Counted from the stretch's first letter, positions 13,040 to 25,841 are shown. The stretch is DNA of 64,000 nt from Adiantum capillus-veneris (GCA_014529385.2 CM043947.1:120230891-120294890), one strand, 5' to 3'. A program made the numbers and translations. Notes: generated from the sequence alone by a model not told the origin.

Positions 13040-14475
13040 ATTTGGTAATTAGATAAATTCATTTACTAATTTCCTTTCTCTGTTTTATACGCAAAATCAG
13101 TTACTTTTAATGAAGATAAGTATTTAAACTATTTATTTGAGGTTGGAGTATTTATCTCGAATTTCTCAAGATGTGTTCTACCTTTGATATTTATATAAAA
13201 CGTTTCTGGATGAATTTACTATTTTTTTCCTTTTATTTTTCTCTAAAAATAGTATAATTTTACTGAGATAATTAGGTAAACTAATTATTTGAGGTTAACA
13301 TAATTATAACGAGTTCCCTAATATGTAGTTAACCTCTGATAAATAACTCAAAGAATTTTGAATCAATTTGCTAATTTCCCCCTTTTAATTTGTCCTAAAA
13401 ATAGAGTAATTCTACTAAAATAATTAGGTAAATTTATTATCTGAAATTAAAATAATTATCATGGGTTCTCTAACATGTAATTAACCTCTAATAAATAACT
13501 CAAAGCATTTTGAATCAATTTGCTAATTTTCTCCTTTTAATTTGTTCTAAAAACAGAGTAATTTTGCTAAAATAATTAGGTAAGTTAATTAGTTGATATT
13601 ACGGGTTCCCTAACATGTAATTATCCTCTCATAAATAACTCATAGCATTTTGAATCGATTTGCTAATTACCCCCTTTTAATTTGTCATAAAAATAGAGTA
13701 ATTCTGCTAAGATAATTGGGTAAATTAATATCTGAGGTTAAACATAATTATCATAGGTTACCTAATATGTAATTAAGCTTTAATAAATAACTCAAAGAAT
13801 TTTGAATCGATTTGTTAATTTTCCCCTTTTAATTTGTCCTAAAAACATTGTAATTCTGCTAAAATAACTAGGTAAGGTAATTATCTGAGATTAACATAAT
13901 TATCATGGGTTCGTTAGCATGTAATTAACTTCTAATAAATAACTCAAAGCATTTTGAATCAATTTGCTAGTTTCTCCTATTTAATTTGTCCTAAAAATAG
14001 AGTAATTTTGTAAAGATAATTAGGTAAATTAATTATCTAAGATTAACATAATTATCACGGGTTTCTTAACATGTACTTAACGTGTAATAAATAACTTAGA
14101 ATTTTGAATCAATTTGATAATTTTCCTTTTTTAATTTGTCCAAAAAATAGAGTAATTCTGCTAAAATAATTAAGTAAATTAATTATCTAAGATTAACATA
14201 ATTATCATGGGTTTCCTAACATGTAATTAACCTCTGATAAATAACTCAAATCATTTTGAATCAAGTTGCTAATTTTCCTCTTTTAATTTGTCCTACAAAT
14301 AGACTAATTCTGCTAAAATAATTAGGTAAATTAATTATTTGAGGTTAACATAATTATCATGGATTTCCTAAGATGTAATTAACCTTTGATAAATAAATTT
14401 AAGCATTTGGAATTAATTTGATTAATTTCCCCTTTATTTTTCTCTAAAGAACGGTGTAATTCTGCTTAATTAATT
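13040..14475. repeat. AT-rich tandem array, ~150-bp unit, about 9-10 copies
   Basis: A unit containing TTTAATTTGTCCTAAAAATAG, AATAATTAGGTAAATTAATTA and AACATAATTATCATGGGTT recurs about every 147-153 bp (for example near 13383, 13530, 13673, 13826, 13977, 14127 and 14277). Edge copies are more diverged. The array lies wholly inside the 4.1-kb insertion, between its promoter-like motif and its exon. Confidence 0.9.
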
Positions 14476-15974
14476 ATGAAAATTACTCAAAAAAATTATA
14501 CGATAATTTTTCTAGCTTAATGCTTAATGACAGTCTAATGCAGCTCTGATAATTATCTCAACTTAATCTAAACTTAATTAATATATTTTCCATTAATTTA
14601 TGGTTAATATGGTTAATTTCAATCCTACTATGATATAATACTTGATTAGCTTAATATCCTTAAGCTTAATTAAAAGAATTAGCAGAGAATATTTAATTAA
14701 GAGAGGATTTTTGAGTATACATAGAATTAATCTTTAATTTATTAAGAAAATAAGCTAATCTAGCTTTGCTAATTAAGAAGGATTGGGCTAATTATTGTTT
14801 AATTTAATCAACCAGAGCTTGATCTCTAGTTATTTCTGCGTAACTCCGAGTCTGTCCTAAATTGTGAAGCAAGGGGTCCTATTTATAGTTTTCTGGCATT
14901 CATAAGCTCTCCTAGGCTGGAAAAAGCAGTTGCTTGCAGCTCAAGCAGCCCTACAGCTCTAGATGGCGCCCCTTGCTGCTAAATGAGTCCCTGGAAGGTC
15001 ATTGATGACCCTCCCATTACCCGCCAGCTTTTAAAATATCAATTCTGCTATTTTTTGACCTCTTTTTGCTTAATTGGTAAATATCTTGTAAATATCTGGG
15101 AGACCTTTAATAAAGTCTATGATTAAATGATTACTACAACCCTTCAACTTTTCTTAATAATTTAATTTACATTGAATCTTCCGGAAGGACTAGCGGGGTC
15201 AGTTTTTGTCCGAATTTAAATCTGAAAATTTCTAGCCCGGGGTTTGTTGTGCTTAAGATTCCAAAAATACCAATATTTGCCATGGTCGGACAATTCTACA
15301 TTGCTTTTTCAATAATCATATCAATTTGATTACGGTTTATACAATCTTTAAGGTTTTAGAAACTGGAACCTTATATATGCAACAGATTGTATGCTGCTTG
15401 TTGTCTGACGATGTGTGATAGGCTGTCTTCATGATTTTGTAGTAGTTAAGTACTACCTCGAGAAGGGATTTTCATGAAATTGTTCGGTGGGTGGACAGAT
15501 CCAGAGGGTCAAATGGTCGGATGTTGAATAAAAATTTTACGTTAAATGCTAGGACTATGCGGGATAAAAATGGGTAAGCGGGAACGAGCGAAACCAGGTA
15601 GGATTACAAGATCCCTCTTCTTAGGGGAAAACGATAACTGCCGCACCTGCTTATTAGGAAAAAGGGGTTATCGCCATGAACCAAGGGAGAACAAAAAAGC
15701 AAGAGTCGATACTCAAGTTAAAGATCAAGAGAATCAAGACTAAGGACCACGATTCAGGTGTGGGTGACTGAAAGATGCCAAGGATAGATTAAATTATGAT
15801 AAGCGAATAGAGTTGTCAAACTGATGGGATTTACCCCCTTGGGTTGGCATTCGAGATAGGCCAGAATCCTGTCTGGGTGTTGGTCCCAAGTGGGAGAGAT
15901 AACTGCAGATAGATCTACGTCATTCCCTGGAGCAGTCTGGAAGACTGAGGGAGGTGAGTAGGGTCGACCTCACA

Positions 15975-18027
15975 AAAAGAGAAAGTTTGTGGTTGGTTTT
16001 TTTATTCTTTAAGGTCTCAAGAAACCATATATATTCAAAAAAGACTAGGTGTGAGCAAGAAAATCCCATTGGAATACCAAGGCTTTGGTTATAGCAACGA
16101 CTGCCAAAGCGTACTGAACAATTATCCAAAAGCCATGAGATGGCATCAAAAATATTATTCTCGTCAAAGTCAAAAGTATGTGACGAGATTTTTTAATCCA
16201 TCTATGTTTATTAACAAGAGAAATGTGGGAGAGTCCTCTTAGCCGAGCATGGCTAAATAACACCATATGAGTGAATTTGGGAATTTCCCAATTCTCACGT
16301 TTAATAAGAGCTTAAGATTTGACCACATGGTCAAATCTTAGCCAAAATTTTGAAAGCATAACTTGGAAGATCTTTTCAAATACTATCTTGTGGAAGGATT
16401 TGGTTTTAAAAAACAATTTGAGATTTGTCCATGTTGGACAAATCTTCAAGACATTGGTGATTCCCAAATTAGTTACAAAGTATCAAATTCTCAGATATGG
16501 TGTTAAATGCAATCTTAGCATTTTTTCTTAATCCACTTTTCAGTCCTAGATGAAAGATCTGACTAGGGAGGTTGAGAGTCACATTTGTAAAGCTTTTAAC
16601 AAGCCAAAATGGATTGTACTGGATTTTGAGAAAATTTAAACATATCTTTTCTTTGACACACAGACTGGTTCAAACATGGTTAATATAAGGTCAAGGCATA
16701 AAGTAATGTATTTAGTAAAATTAGTAAAGATCCCATTCAAGGCATCAACAAAACTTGTGTTTGTGATGTTTATAGGTAGGAAATAACATAGATAATTTGA
16801 CTGTCTCTAGAGAATATCCAAGATTACTACAGTGTTTTGAAATAATATAGGTAACTTCATTAGGAGATTAGTTAAGTAAAGAAAACTCACCCCTTGTTAC
16901 TCATAAGTGAGCAACTTTCCATGTGAGGTTTTTGCACACAAGAGTAGCAAAATTGGCAGCCTTGTTAAGACAAACAATAAACCAATTATGTGCGAGTTTT
17001 TGAGATTTTAAGATAAGGTCATGTGTGATTCAAGTGCTACCTGCAGATAACCATTTATGTGGTGAAAGAGTCACCTTTTGAAAAAAACATTGTTGAACCA
17101 ATTTGGTTAAGTCTAGTAGGATTGGATTCTCTAGTCCAGTAGGACTGTCTTCTCCAGTCGGAGAGTATTGACTTGCTCAATCAAACAACTAAGTAAAGCT
17201 GAAGGGCAAGGTATGGGTTTTTTTGGAAAGTTGGAATGTGGTTTAGTCCTTTACTAATGATCTCTTGGATTGTAGGGTCATTAATTACTTTAAGATCACA
17301 AAAAGCAGACATGCCTGCTTAAATCACCAAAGTCTTTACAAAAATCATCAATTTTTTCACAAGAACAATCAAGGATAGTATTGTGGCATAAAAATTCATT
17401 GCTATAGACTAAACTTTTAATAGGTTGATGATATGTCCAGCCAATTAGGACCTTATTCGACATATTGTGGTTATTAAAAATAATATTAAAACACTCACAA
17501 AAAATGGACTTGGATGAAAACCAATCCAAGAGTTCATTTTGGTACAAATAGTGTATAAAAGCTGCTTCTTGCCACAAGGGCAAAAAATCCAAGAGTTTAT
17601 TCCTGTACAAACAATGTATATAAATACTATTTTCCATAGAAGTATTTTTTGAAAGCTGCTTCCTACCACAAGGGCCGAAAATCACCTGCATGGTAACAAG
17701 GTTACATATCAAGAGGTGTCAAATGGGTGTGTTTCTTCCTCTCCCTCTAGCGAAGCTACGAGATTCTCCCTTATTGAAGTTGGAAGAAGTGCTAGGTGTT
17801 AGAAAAGATGCGAAAGAGCTTTTGGGGGTGGTTAAAGAGCTAGGTCTTTTAAGTGAGGGAGAATCATCATCTTCAATGAAAGGCTTGAGTAATCCAGTAA
17901 TAATTTTAACCCCCTTGTAGTTGGCATATGTAGTGAGATAAGTGTCAAGCTCTTGTGATTTGAGTTTCATGTGTGCAAGAATGGTGGGTGTGTAGATGTG
18001 GTCAAAGGATGCACATTTTTTTTCCAA
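15975..18027 (-). pseudogene. Penelope-like reverse transcriptase remnant
   Basis: On the minus strand, through several frameshifts, the parts lie in the order expected for a Penelope-like element (PLE): an N-terminal region with Cys motifs (17296-17712, QPIKSLVYSNEFL, LDCSC), NKAANFATLVCKN (about 16935-16975), a LFPTYKHHKHKF motif (about 16745-16800), FWLVKSFTNVTLNLPSQ (about 16560-16612), and SWLLDNCSVRFG then YNQSLGIPMGFSCS (about 16045-16135). The last is the strongest mark, because GIPMGFSCS-type motifs characterise this RT class. The element is cut at 15975, before the YxDD box and the GIY-YIG endonuclease. The upstream frame 17719-18027 is assigned only by position. Part of 17526-17682 is an internal duplication. 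Confidence 0.68.
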
Positions 18028-18448
18028 AAGGTCATGGAAATATTTATGATTTTTGGTCCTCCATAACTCCTACATATTATCTCCAATTTGAGCGGAAAGT
18101 ATAGATCTATAATCTACACATTGAGCTCTTTCTATAGATATGCTACTTGATATGGTTTTGCCCACTAGATTTCAAAAAACAATTTTGGGTGGGGGGGGGA
18201 TTTGAATTCAAATAAACTAGCCGTTTTGCTTGTTTGAATTTAAAAGCCATCCTTTGATTGATTTCTTAATACTAGAGGTTTGAATTTCTTAAACTTCCAA
18301 ATAAAGTGGCCCTCCTAGACCCCATTCTCTTCCTAATGGCTGAAGAAAACATTGAAAAAGGTCTAGAAGATTGAAATGAGAGTGAGGAGGGATCAAAGAC
18401 AAATAAATGTGATGTGTCCTCTCACTACAAAAAGTAATCAATTTAGGA
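18028..18448. other. No gene recognised
   Basis: AT-rich sequence between the Penelope-like remnant and the Ty3 pol pseudogene. It includes a run of nine G at about 18190-18199 but no clear LTR end or coding signal. Confidence 0.5.
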
Positions 18449-21400
18449 TTGAAAGATCATACTTCAACAATGAGTCCACAACCTAGGCGAGAACTTAAGG
18501 AACAGGGGGCTTCCTATGATAGATATAAAAAAGCCAAGCGCATCGACTTAGTTAAACCTCGGATGGAAGAAAAGCCAACATATATTTCCATTGGACTCAA
18601 TGAGGAGGAGGAACAACTATTGATTTCTACTCTCAAACAATATAGAGATGTGCTTTTGTGGTCATACAAAGACCTTAAGGGAGTATATCTGGGAATATAC
18701 CAACATACCATACCCCTTAAGAGTGATGCAAAGCCTTGTAGACAATGTACCTATGCATACAATGAAATGTTTGTCAAAAAGACCAAAGAGAAGATAGACA
18801 AGCTTAAGGAAGTAGAGTCTATCTATGAGGTAGAACACACACATTGGGTGTCATCAATTGTGGTAGTGTTAAAGAAAAATGGAAAATTGCAAGTTTGTGT
18901 AAATCTCAAACAGGTATACGCTACTCCCATTCAAGACAACTATTCCCTACCAATTATTGTTCATGTGATTGAGAGACTTGTAGGCAAGGAAACTTATAAC
19001 TTTTTGGATGGATTTTCAAGATACAACCAGCTTCCTATAAAGCTAGAGGAACAACATAAGATAGCTTTTGTCACCAAATGGGGCATATTCACGTATCAAG
19101 TGATGCCATTTGGCTTGACCGATGCACCTGCCACATTCCAATTTCTCATGAGACATGCATTCAAAGCCCGGGGGATTCACTCTATATACAAAACAGGACG
19201 CCACCTGCGAGCGGACAAATTTGATAAAACCCCTATATACGACTCATAGTAGGGACTATAACCCCCTTTTATACGCTTATACGACAATCAATGAAGAAAA
19301 ATATCATACCCCTATATTACATATAAAATTTATGTCTCACATGGTCTAACTGAGTAAAATTAGTCAAAGAGTGTGTAGCATAGTGAGTGGCAATGTACTA
19401 AAGAACCACTTCTATTGATAACTAGATGTACCCTCAATGTGTCTTAGTTTGAGTTTCAAACTATGTGACGGATCAGCTGCACTCTGGCTACTTGTCCAAT
19501 TTTGACCCATCCAAAGCTAGTGTAAATCAGCCCTTGACCTTCTCCAAATCAGCCCTTATCTACGACCAGCCTGATGCAAAATTTGATGCGTGACCTGATA
19601 AAAAACTTTCCCAAAATTCATCTGAGTTCTAGTGCATGACGATGACCAATCATTACAAGTAATCAACCCGAGTCAATTTCCCCCTCCCCCCCCCAAATAA
19701 ATATGATACCCCCTCCCTTATTTTTAAGCTTGGGAGATAAATTATTGGGGGCCTGCACCTAACTTATACGCTTATGTAACTTGTAAAAAAAAAACCCCTC
19801 CCTTGCACTTACGTGGTGCGGTAAGTTTTCCATGGTGAATCCCCCAGGATTCAAAGAGTACCCACGGACAACTTATGGGTACATTCTCTCACAAGAAATG
19901 AGCACATCAAGCTTTTGAAGAAGATCTTTGAGAAGTGCAGAATCTATCATATCGGCTTGATTCCAGAGAAATGTGTTTTCATGGTAAGACAAGGAAAAAC
20001 TCTTATATTTTGTCCAAGAATGGCATTTTTGTTGATCTTCAAAAGAAACAAGTAATTGTTCTCTACCAAGATCAACAAAAATTGGAAGGTAGAAGCCTTG
20101 AAGGGCCATTTTGGTCACTGTAAAAGATTTATCTATATGTACACAATCATTGTTAAACCTCTCTATGCTCTCATCACAAAATTTGAGAATGTGAAGAAGT
20201 ATTCCATCAGTTGAAACATGGATTGATTTTTGCTCCAATTTTGAAAGTTCTTGATTGGATGAAGATTTTTCATATCCACATCGATGTGTTAGCATATGCT
20301 ATCAAATCCATATTAGCAAGTCATGGAGAAAACAACGTGGATTTTCCCATATATTTCTCCATCAATAGCTTAATAGTACAGAAAAGAATAATATGAACAT
20401 GGGAAGAGAAGGGCTAGGGATGATTTATGTTGTAAAGAAGTTTAGGCACTACCGTCTCATGAACAAGTTTGTGTTCTTTGTGGATCATCAATCACTATTA
20501 TACTTGGTGAACAAGCCTTGCAATATAGAACGTACCGTTTGATGATCTATTATATTGCTTGAGTTTGATTTCTTCATAGTAGTAAGAAAAGGGACTACAC
20601 ATCAAAGAGGTAACCATTTTTCTAGATTTACTCATGGAAAAGTGCCTAAGGGAGTTGATAATGACTTGCCAAATTCTTACCTATTCAATATTGAAATGTG
20701 CCAAGGTGGAGCAAACATATTGTACCATGATTCACTATAGATTAAAAGGCAACCATCAATCACTGAGGAGATATGAAGACTACTCCTAATAGATGGAAGG
20801 ATATACAAGCAAGAGAATGGTGGTATATTAAGGCTATGAATAGAGCCAACTAGGAAAATTGTGTACTTGAGCCAAGCTCATGTGCAAACCATTGGAAATT
20901 CATAGTAAAAAATCACAAACATTTTAGAGATTGATGCGACTTGGTGTGTAATGGACTAGGATGCAGAGAAGTGTTCATGACTACATCAGAACATGTGACA
21001 TTTGTCCAATTCAAGAAGCTATAGAACATGCAACATTGTCTAGAGTAGCAGTTGCACCTAAGTGGAGCTCATACATTATGGATTACCTAACCTAGGGAAT
21101 CTTACAAGCACGGTGGAGTAAATGAAGAATGAAATACATTCAAATCAAAGAAAAAATCTATGTGTTGATTAAGGATCACCTCTACAAAAGAGGAAAGGAC
21201 AATCAATTGCAAATGTGTGCCATGAAACATAAATACATTTTGATTCTTGACCAAGGACAAGTAGGCATACATTTTTTTGTAGATAAAACCACAAAAGACA
21301 CTCTTGTTGTGGGAATTTGGTGGCCGACCTTGTTTATGGATACATAAGTGTATGACACATAATGAATGTTAGAAAAAAAAATCACCTATGTGGCAAGACA

Positions 21401-21602
21401 AAATGCCTTTACAAACTACAATGGAGGCAAGAGGTTTTTCCAAGTGGGGCATAGACTTTCTCGGACCTATAGCACCGCTCGCATACCATACACGTACTTA
21501 ATATATCATTGTGGCCATAGACTATATAACCAAATGGGTTGAAGCCAAACCAACACACAAAAATGATGCAAAAATGACAAGTAATTCTTGTATGAAAATG
21601 TC
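18449..21602 (+). pseudogene. Ty3/gypsy pol (RT, RNase H, integrase), split by a TIR transposon
   Basis: RT starts near 18449 with an N-terminal linker, then HWVSSIVVVLKKNGKL, FLDGFSRYNQLPI and MPFGLTDAPATFQ (to 19158). After the insertion at 19167-19848 the protein resumes at ATTCAAAGAGTAC and continues as the RT thumb (EHIKLLKKIFEKCR in a shifted frame), RNase H (VLAYAIKSILASHGENN, FVFFVDHQSLLYLVNKPC, about 20280-20530) and the integrase core (WGIDFLGPIAPLAYHTR, about 21430-21500, then AIDYITKWVEAKPT). Many stops and frameshifts are present and no YxDD box is readable. The gene ends where inverted copia sequence begins, at about 21602. Confidence 0.88.
19167..19848. mobile_element. 682-bp TIR (MITE-like) DNA transposon inside the Ty3 RT
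   Basis: The element has inverted ends, CCCGGGGGATTCAC on the left and GTGAATCCCCCAGG on the right (13 of 14 bases pair), and a perfect 8-bp duplication ATTCAAAG on both sides (19159-19166 and 19849-19856). Removing it and one copy of the duplication rejoins the RT codons. An 8-bp duplication fits hAT-like or P-like families; the TIR does not decide between them. It has no transposase frame. Confidence 0.85.
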
Positions 21603-22781
21603 TATGCCCAAAACATGCATGCCAAAGTTTTGCATCAAAAATAGCCTTAAAATCCACAACTGCATTTGCAAATTTTTGCCCACACTTGTCATATGAAGTG
21701 AGCTTATACAACCCACGACATAAAATGCCAGATGCAACAATTTCATCACCAAAACTGAGATCATGTATTGTACATCTGTCATCCATAAATTCGGCTACAA
21801 GACCAAGTCTAGCAAGTGTAGATATAGATAAAAGATTCTTCTTGATCCCAGGTACATACAATGCATCAACAAGTATGAAAGAACTGCCATTTGTAGCAAT
21901 AAGCACAATCTTTCCAACTCCCTCGACCAGGTAAGAGGCATTGTTGGCACAAGTGACGAAATTCCCATGAGGGATATCTTTGAGAGAGGTAAGCAACTCA
22001 CGATGAGAGGTAATGTGCTTTGTAGCACCACTATCAAAGTATCACACGAGCATATGTAGCACTTGACAAACATGCATCATGGACATCAAGATCATAAGTG
22101 CACTCTGCACTAAAATCCCATTCTGGCATCAACATCAATATCACAGTGTCCTTTCTCAAAAGACTCAACAATAGCTTCATTTGTAGTGGAACCAACATTG
22201 GTAGTGCGAAAGCAGCCTCTTTCTTCTTAGCCTCTTTGGCCTTCAACTTAGGACACTGCTTGATCAAAGGATCATTAGCTTTACAATAATGGTAACACAT
22301 CTTGTTTTTGCTCTTATCACCAAAATTCCCATATGAATTCAGCGAGTAGAAGCATTAGAAACAGGTGATTTACCACTTGCAGAAGAACCATGAGAAGTGG
22401 CTTGCATAAAGACCAGCCAGAATATCCCAAGCGTGTTTTGAAAATTTTGATGAACAAATGTAGGGAGTAATAGGGTGCTTTTATAAACAACACAATCAAT
22501 GCATGAGGCTGCACATTTTTTACATCCCAACATGAGCTTGCTCAGCCATAGGAAAAACAACTCTAACAACATCAATCCTTGCAGCAAGACTTGCAACATC
22601 CTCAACATTGCATGTATCCTGAGAACCAAGACCGTACATCAATGCCCTGCACAATGTTACAAACTCCCTTTGACCACAAGGACATGTTGCATCATGTAAG
22701 CCCACATAGGGTTTAAATTGTCCCCATCCAATCTGTCTCAGTAGCAAACATCTTGAGCACATTTGTATTTCTGTCAGCCAT
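21603..22781 (-). pseudogene. Copia Gag-protease fragment (second copy of the 39-44 kb family)
   Basis: The minus-strand start at 22781 (MADRNTNVLKMFAT) matches the start of the copia polyprotein at 39605. The remaining sequence covers Gag (with an internal deletion at about 22390), the zinc knuckle (CHYCKANDPLIKQCPKLKA, about 22245-22300), the protease region and the pre-integrase segment (FANAVVDFKAIFDAKLWHAC, about 21620-21680). It ends abruptly at about 21602 against the Ty3 integrase. Early stops and frameshifts make it a pseudogene. Confidence 0.88.
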
Positions 22782-24539
22782 GGTAAATGTTGCACCTGAT
22801 GTGAAAACTGCCCAAAAAGAGGAGAAAGAAAGTGGGAACAACACGTGCTATGTAGCACTAATTGTAGAAGATTGTAAGGAACATGTTATGTAGAAAACAG
22901 CACTGACAAAATTTTTGCACAAATTGGCAAAATAGACTGTGTAGTCATTTTTTGTGAGGGCCATACCCAGACTCGACCCTACTCACCTCCCTTAGTTCTC
23001 CAGACCGTTCCAGGGAATGACGTAGATCTATTTGGAGGTATCCCTCCCACTTGGGACCGACGCTCAGACAGGACTCCGGTCTATCTCGAATGCCAACCCA
23101 AGGGGGTACATCCCTTCATTCAACGATTCTATCCGCTTTTCATATATGAATCTGTCCTTGACAGCTCTTCGCACCCAAAATCGTGGTCCTTAGTCTTGAT
23201 TCTCTTTATCTTTAACTTGAGGATCTGCTATTGCTTTCTTATTCTCCCTTGGTTCATGGCAATAACCCCTTTTTCCTGACAGGCAGGCACGGCAGTTATC
23301 ACTTTTCCCTAAGAAGAGGGATCTTGCAATCCTACCTGGTCTCGCTCATCCCAGATTACCCATTTTTATCCCACGTAGTCCTAGCGTTTAACATAAAAAT
23401 TTTAAATCAACATCCGGCCATCTGACCCTCTGGATCCGCCCACCCACCGAACCATTTCATGAGAATTCCTTCCCGAGGTAGTACTTAACTACTACAAAAT
23501 CAGGAAGACAAGAGTCTATCTGACATCATCAAACAACAAGCAGCATGCAATCTGTTGCATACCCTCGTTCAGGGAAATTCATCTGGTTGTTCCCACTAGA
23601 TATTCGTTTAGAAACTTTTAATTCATTTCCTTTCCTTTATCTGCTATAATTAGCTTGTAACTAGTTTCCTAACTAATCATGCAACACATTTAGTTTCAAC
23701 CAATTCATCTTGCCTCCCCATTCAGGCCAAGATAATCGGTTACAAGCCATCAAAATGACAGCACCTTCACAATATTTCCCAAAATTAAGTATTTGGGAAA
23801 GGCTCATCAAGTAATTTAATCATTCCTTCCTAAGCATTTTATTTCGAGAGGTATAGCACCATCTGATGACAGATACACAGGATAGCCCCTATATTCCTAG
23901 CCTTTCCAGTTCCTTTTTAAGAAACCAAGTCAAACAAATTTCCTTAATTAAATTCACATCATCCTCCCTGAGTATAACCTTCTCATCCAACTATTGGCAT
24001 CAGGCCATACCCGGATTATGGCCGATTTCCAATAAGATACCGCGGGTACTTCACCCGGCCAGGCAAAAATAAAACAAACCCAGTCATCCCTTATCCCTCA
24101 GGCATGAATGACCTAGGTATAACAACTTTGCCTGTTACGCTGCCCTAGCCAAAAAGGAAAATCTCCGTCAAGTTCCCCAAGAGAATTCTCTCAATGGGCT
24201 GGCCTTTCAATCAAATTGACCCCAAGATGGCATTTGATGGTTAATGTCTCTTCGAAAATGCCAACTTTTTAAGTTCAATCCCCGTTTTGTACAATTCCTA
24301 GGTTTTGCAATCCTTTGCCATCCATGGGGCATCTCCATGGAAGCTTGTAGTGTTTTCGGTTCAAAACAACACGGAGATCAATTCCGCGAAGTTATCCCCT
24401 ATCTCCCCCATCTCGTATTTTCAAACAAACTTGAAATTGACAATTTTAGAAATACTCTTCAATACCAAAAATTGAACTACTTCTAACGAGCTTAGACAAC
24501 TACTCTTTTCTTTGGTGCCTAGCTTTCCATTTAAGAAGC

Positions 24540-25390
24540 TCTATAATTTATGAGTTTTCGAGCTTTCCATTAAAGCTTAAACCTAAAATACAAGGTACGC
24601 ATTAAAGCTTACACCTAAGTGCAAAGTTACCATTAATACTTAGATTAAGAGTGCAAATCTACCTTTGAAACTTAACTTAATGATGCATAGATACTCTTAG
24701 CACTTAACCCTAATTGCGAAGTTTCCATTAAAGCTTAAACCTAAAATACAAGGTAGTCACTAAAGCTTACACCTAAGTGCAAAGTTACAATTAGAGCTTA
24801 GCTTATGAGAGTAAATTTACCTTTGAAGCTTAATTTTATGATGCATAGATACTCTTATCACTTGACCCTAATTGCAAGGTTTCCATTAAAGCTTAAACCT
24901 AGAAATACAAGGTAGTCACTAAAGCTTACACCTAAGTGCAAAGTTACCATTAAATCTTAGCTTGCGAGAGTAAATCTACCTTTGAAGCTTAACTTTATGA
25001 TGCATAGATACTCTTATCACTTGACCCTAATTGCAAGGTTTCCATTAAAGCTTAAACCTAAAAATGCAATGTAGTCACTAAAGATTACATCTAAGTGCAA
25101 AGTTACCGTTAAAGCTTAGCTTATGAGTACAAATCTATCTTTTAAGCTTAAGTTAATGATGCATAGATACTCTTATCACTTAACCCTAATTGCGAGATTT
25201 CCATTAAAGCTTAAACCTAAAAATGCAAGGTAGTCACTAAAGCTTACATCTAAGTGCAAAGTTACCATTAAAGCTTAGCTTACGAGTGCAAATCTACCTT
25301 TGAAGCTTAACTTAATGATGCATAACTACCATTAATACTTAACCCTAATTCCAAGTTTACCATTAAAGCTTAAACCTAAAATGATGCACA
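24540..25390. repeat. Tandem array, ~159-bp unit, about 5 copies
   Basis: Units hold TTAAAGCTTAAACCTAAA, CACCTAAGTGCAAAGTTACC and GATGCATAGATACTCTTA. The GATGCAT landmark recurs at about 24682, 24840, 24999, 25158 and 25318, giving a period near 159 bp. AAGCTT recurs several times per unit. Confidence 0.9.
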
Positions 25391-25712
25391 TAAACCTTCC
25401 TAGTATTAAAACACATGGATTAATTAATCCTACTAGAAATGAAGATTACCTCCTCTAAACAAGAGGAAAGTGGAGTTGAAGTCCTTCTTGAAGAGATGTG
25501 AGGCTCAAGGAGGAAGGAAAGGGATTTAGGATGAAGAGGAAGGAGAGAGGAGCTTCTTCACAAAACCCTCAAGGGTTTGGCCTTCAAGAGAGGGAGAGAG
25601 CAAGAGCAAGGTTTGACGAAAACCTTGATTTACTTAAGCATAATCTTGAGCATGGAAAGTATGCAAGTAGCTTAGCAATAATGTGTCTAGAATTACAAAG
25701 GAGAGGGGGTGC

Positions 25713-25841
25713 TTATATAGGAAATGGTGGGTATTCTTTTCTCAATTCCTATTGGACCCAATTCTCTTCTCAATTCCTATTGGACCCCAATTCTCTTCTC
25801 AATTGCTATTGGACCCCAATTCTCTTCTTAATTCCTATTGG
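25713..25841 (-). promoter_or_regulatory. TATA box with four upstream CCAAT boxes in 29-bp repeats
   Basis: On the minus strand a CTATATAA motif (25713-25720) lies below four tandem ~29-bp repeats, each with one CCAAT (plus-strand ATTGG at 25751, 25779, 25808 and 25837). The spacing and order, CCAAT array then TATA about 30 bp downstream, look like an LTR U3 promoter firing towards lower coordinates. Confidence 0.6.

Larger units (their letters stand above)
11269..15375 (-). mobile_element. 4.1-kb LTR-like insertion with tandem repeats and a MAPKR exon
   Basis: The insertion starts TGTGAGGTCC and ends GGAACCTTATA on the plus strand and is flanked by the 5-bp duplication TATGC (11264-11268 and 15376-15380). 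Comparison with the uninterrupted copy at 22953-23752 proves the insertion limits. The ends look like degenerate TG...CA termini. On the minus strand a TATAAATAGG promoter motif lies near 14880-14890, followed by a 150-bp repeat array and the exon at 12408-12569. No Pol domains are visible. It may be a very large solo LTR or a non-autonomous LTR element; the two cannot be separated here. Confidence 0.72.
11085..15974 (+). repeat. Fragment of a large LTR-like family, split by a 4.1-kb insertion
   Basis: The two parts 11085-11268 and 15376-15974, joined, match 22953-23752 in inverted orientation along about 795 bp. The plus-strand end is CCTCACA at 15974, which corresponds to the TGTGAGG end at 22953. 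On the left it meets the Gag pseudogene at a chimeric junction. It is therefore a 5'-truncated relative of the 22953-26149 element, older than the insertion that splits it. Confidence 0.75.

Noticed and set aside
17719-18027. Independent gene on the minus strand
   Set aside because: Its place directly upstream of the Penelope-like RT makes it more likely part of that element, though no motif proves it.
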